A stretch of DNA of 7,215 nucleotides from an uncultured Pseudomonadota bacterium (GTDB lineage Bacteria > Pseudomonadota > Alphaproteobacteria > RF32 > CAG-239), in assembly GCA_902795745.1 (NCBI GenBank), contig CADBMG010000122.1, forward strand, positions 1 through 7,215, in the 5' to 3' direction. Of the stretch, positions 6,979 through 7,215 are shown piece by piece (the stretch's first letter is position 1; every line of letters begins with the position of its first letter). The notes under the pieces were generated by a model, which saw only the letters and a list, made by a program, of their open reading frames with translations, had not been told where the DNA came from and did not search any database. The position numbers and the translations under genes are program-made.

Positions 6979-7031
6979 TTACAATTAACTTGTAAAATAG
7001 ACCAATAAAAAAGAATCCGTTTCTGTGCCGC

Positions 7032-7059
7032 AAACACACGATAAAATTAAGTGTTTTTT
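7032..7059 (+). terminator. Candidate terminator at the end of pheA, overlapping the uvrB stop region
   Basis: AAACAC at 7032-7037 can pair with GTGTTT at 7051-7056 around a 13-base loop, and the T run continues to 7059. This gives a short, AT-rich intrinsic terminator for the rightward transcript. The stem is only 6 bp, so it is weak. Its second arm lies in the last codons of the convergent uvrB gene. The uvrB transcript would also form the stem but then lacks an immediate T tract, although a T6 run occurs further on (7012-7007). Confidence 0.4.
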
Positions 7060-7215
7060 AAAGCTAATGTCTGCAATTCTTTGAGCTGGTCGCGATAAAC
7101 CATAGCTTGTTCGAATTCCAAATTTTGAGCAGCCTCACGCATCAGTTTTGTAAGTTCTTTAATTTTTTTATCAATATTTTTAATTTTTTCCACATCTTGA
7201 ACATCATCTTTAATA
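7047..7215 (-). CDS. uvrB: Excinuclease ABC subunit B, C-terminal fragment (partial)
   Basis: The last 55 codons of a minus-strand frame that enters from the right edge and stops at 7049-7047. The translation contains LMREAAQNLEFEQAMVYRDQ and then L-K-E-L-Q, a clear UVR domain: a helical hairpin with the pattern M--AA--LEFE-A---RD-L--L. In UvrB this domain lies at the extreme C-terminus, exactly as here, and contacts the matching domain in UvrC during nucleotide excision repair. UvrC carries its UVR domain in mid-protein, and ClpC-type proteins carry it elsewhere, so the position just before the stop favours UvrB. The preceding residues are a Lys-rich linker (DVEKIKNIDKKIKEL). The helicase domains lie outside the window. 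The gene converges on pheA with a gap of 68 bases. Confidence 0.85.
   Translation of the reverse strand, partial: IKDDVQDVEKIKNIDKKIKELTKLMREAAQNLEFEQAMVYRDQLKELQTLALKNT

Noticed and set aside
6979..6995. Small inverted repeat TTACAA/TTGTAA right after the pheA stop
   Set aside because: The 6-bp stem has only one G-C pair and no T tract follows, so it is unlikely to terminate transcription; the 7032-7059 structure is a better candidate.
6794..7039. Minus-strand 81-codon frame across the pheA end and the convergent spacer
   Set aside because: Most of it is antisense to the ACT domain of pheA; there is no ribosome site or recognisable family, and the spacer is better explained by terminators.

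Overview
This window is a compact stretch of core metabolic and housekeeping genes from an AT-rich bacterium, most likely an alphaproteobacterium. Three things support that placement. The minus-strand order tpiA–secG–pyrG, with a SurA_N/PpiD-type membrane chaperone diverging from tpiA, is a familiar alphaproteobacterial arrangement. The prephenate dehydratase has the alphaproteobacterial form of its ACT-domain motif (KLESY followed by a Gly-x-Phe segment). CTP synthase and SecG also look typical of the class. The strong AT bias of intergenic and third-codon positions suggests a streamlined or host-associated lineage, but a genus cannot be named from the sequence alone.

Layout from left to right. 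(1) The first 22 codons of pyruvate phosphate dikinase (ppdK) lie on the minus strand at 1-68, preceded by its ribosome binding site and a candidate promoter. (2) A strong minus-strand terminator at 216-258 closes the three-gene operon tpiA (2398-3156), secG (2022-2378) and pyrG (278-1930), all read leftward. A perfect 10-bp hairpin lies between secG and pyrG. (3) A divergent intergenic region at 3157-3335 carries a good sigma-70-like promoter for the rightward operon. (4) That operon is ppiD-like (3336-5216), fmt (5213-6112, overlapping by 4 bases) and pheA (6136-6978). (5) A short convergent spacer with a candidate terminator leads into the 3' end of uvrB on the minus strand (7047-7215).

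Functionally, the leftward operon joins a glycolytic isomerase, a translocon subunit and CTP synthesis. The rightward operon joins a periplasmic folding factor, formylation of initiator Met-tRNA and phenylalanine synthesis. These look like co-transcribed housekeeping genes rather than one pathway. A monofunctional prephenate dehydratase implies that the organism makes its own phenylalanine, which argues against the most reduced obligate parasites.

I found no mobile element, CRISPR array, tRNA, rRNA, riboswitch or defence-like system, and no evidence of an undescribed system. The points worth a second look are modest: the ppiD–fmt–pheA gene order, the loss of both parvulin histidines and the repeated modules in the PpiD-like protein, the secG–pyrG hairpin, and a terminator that appears to reach into the uvrB stop region.
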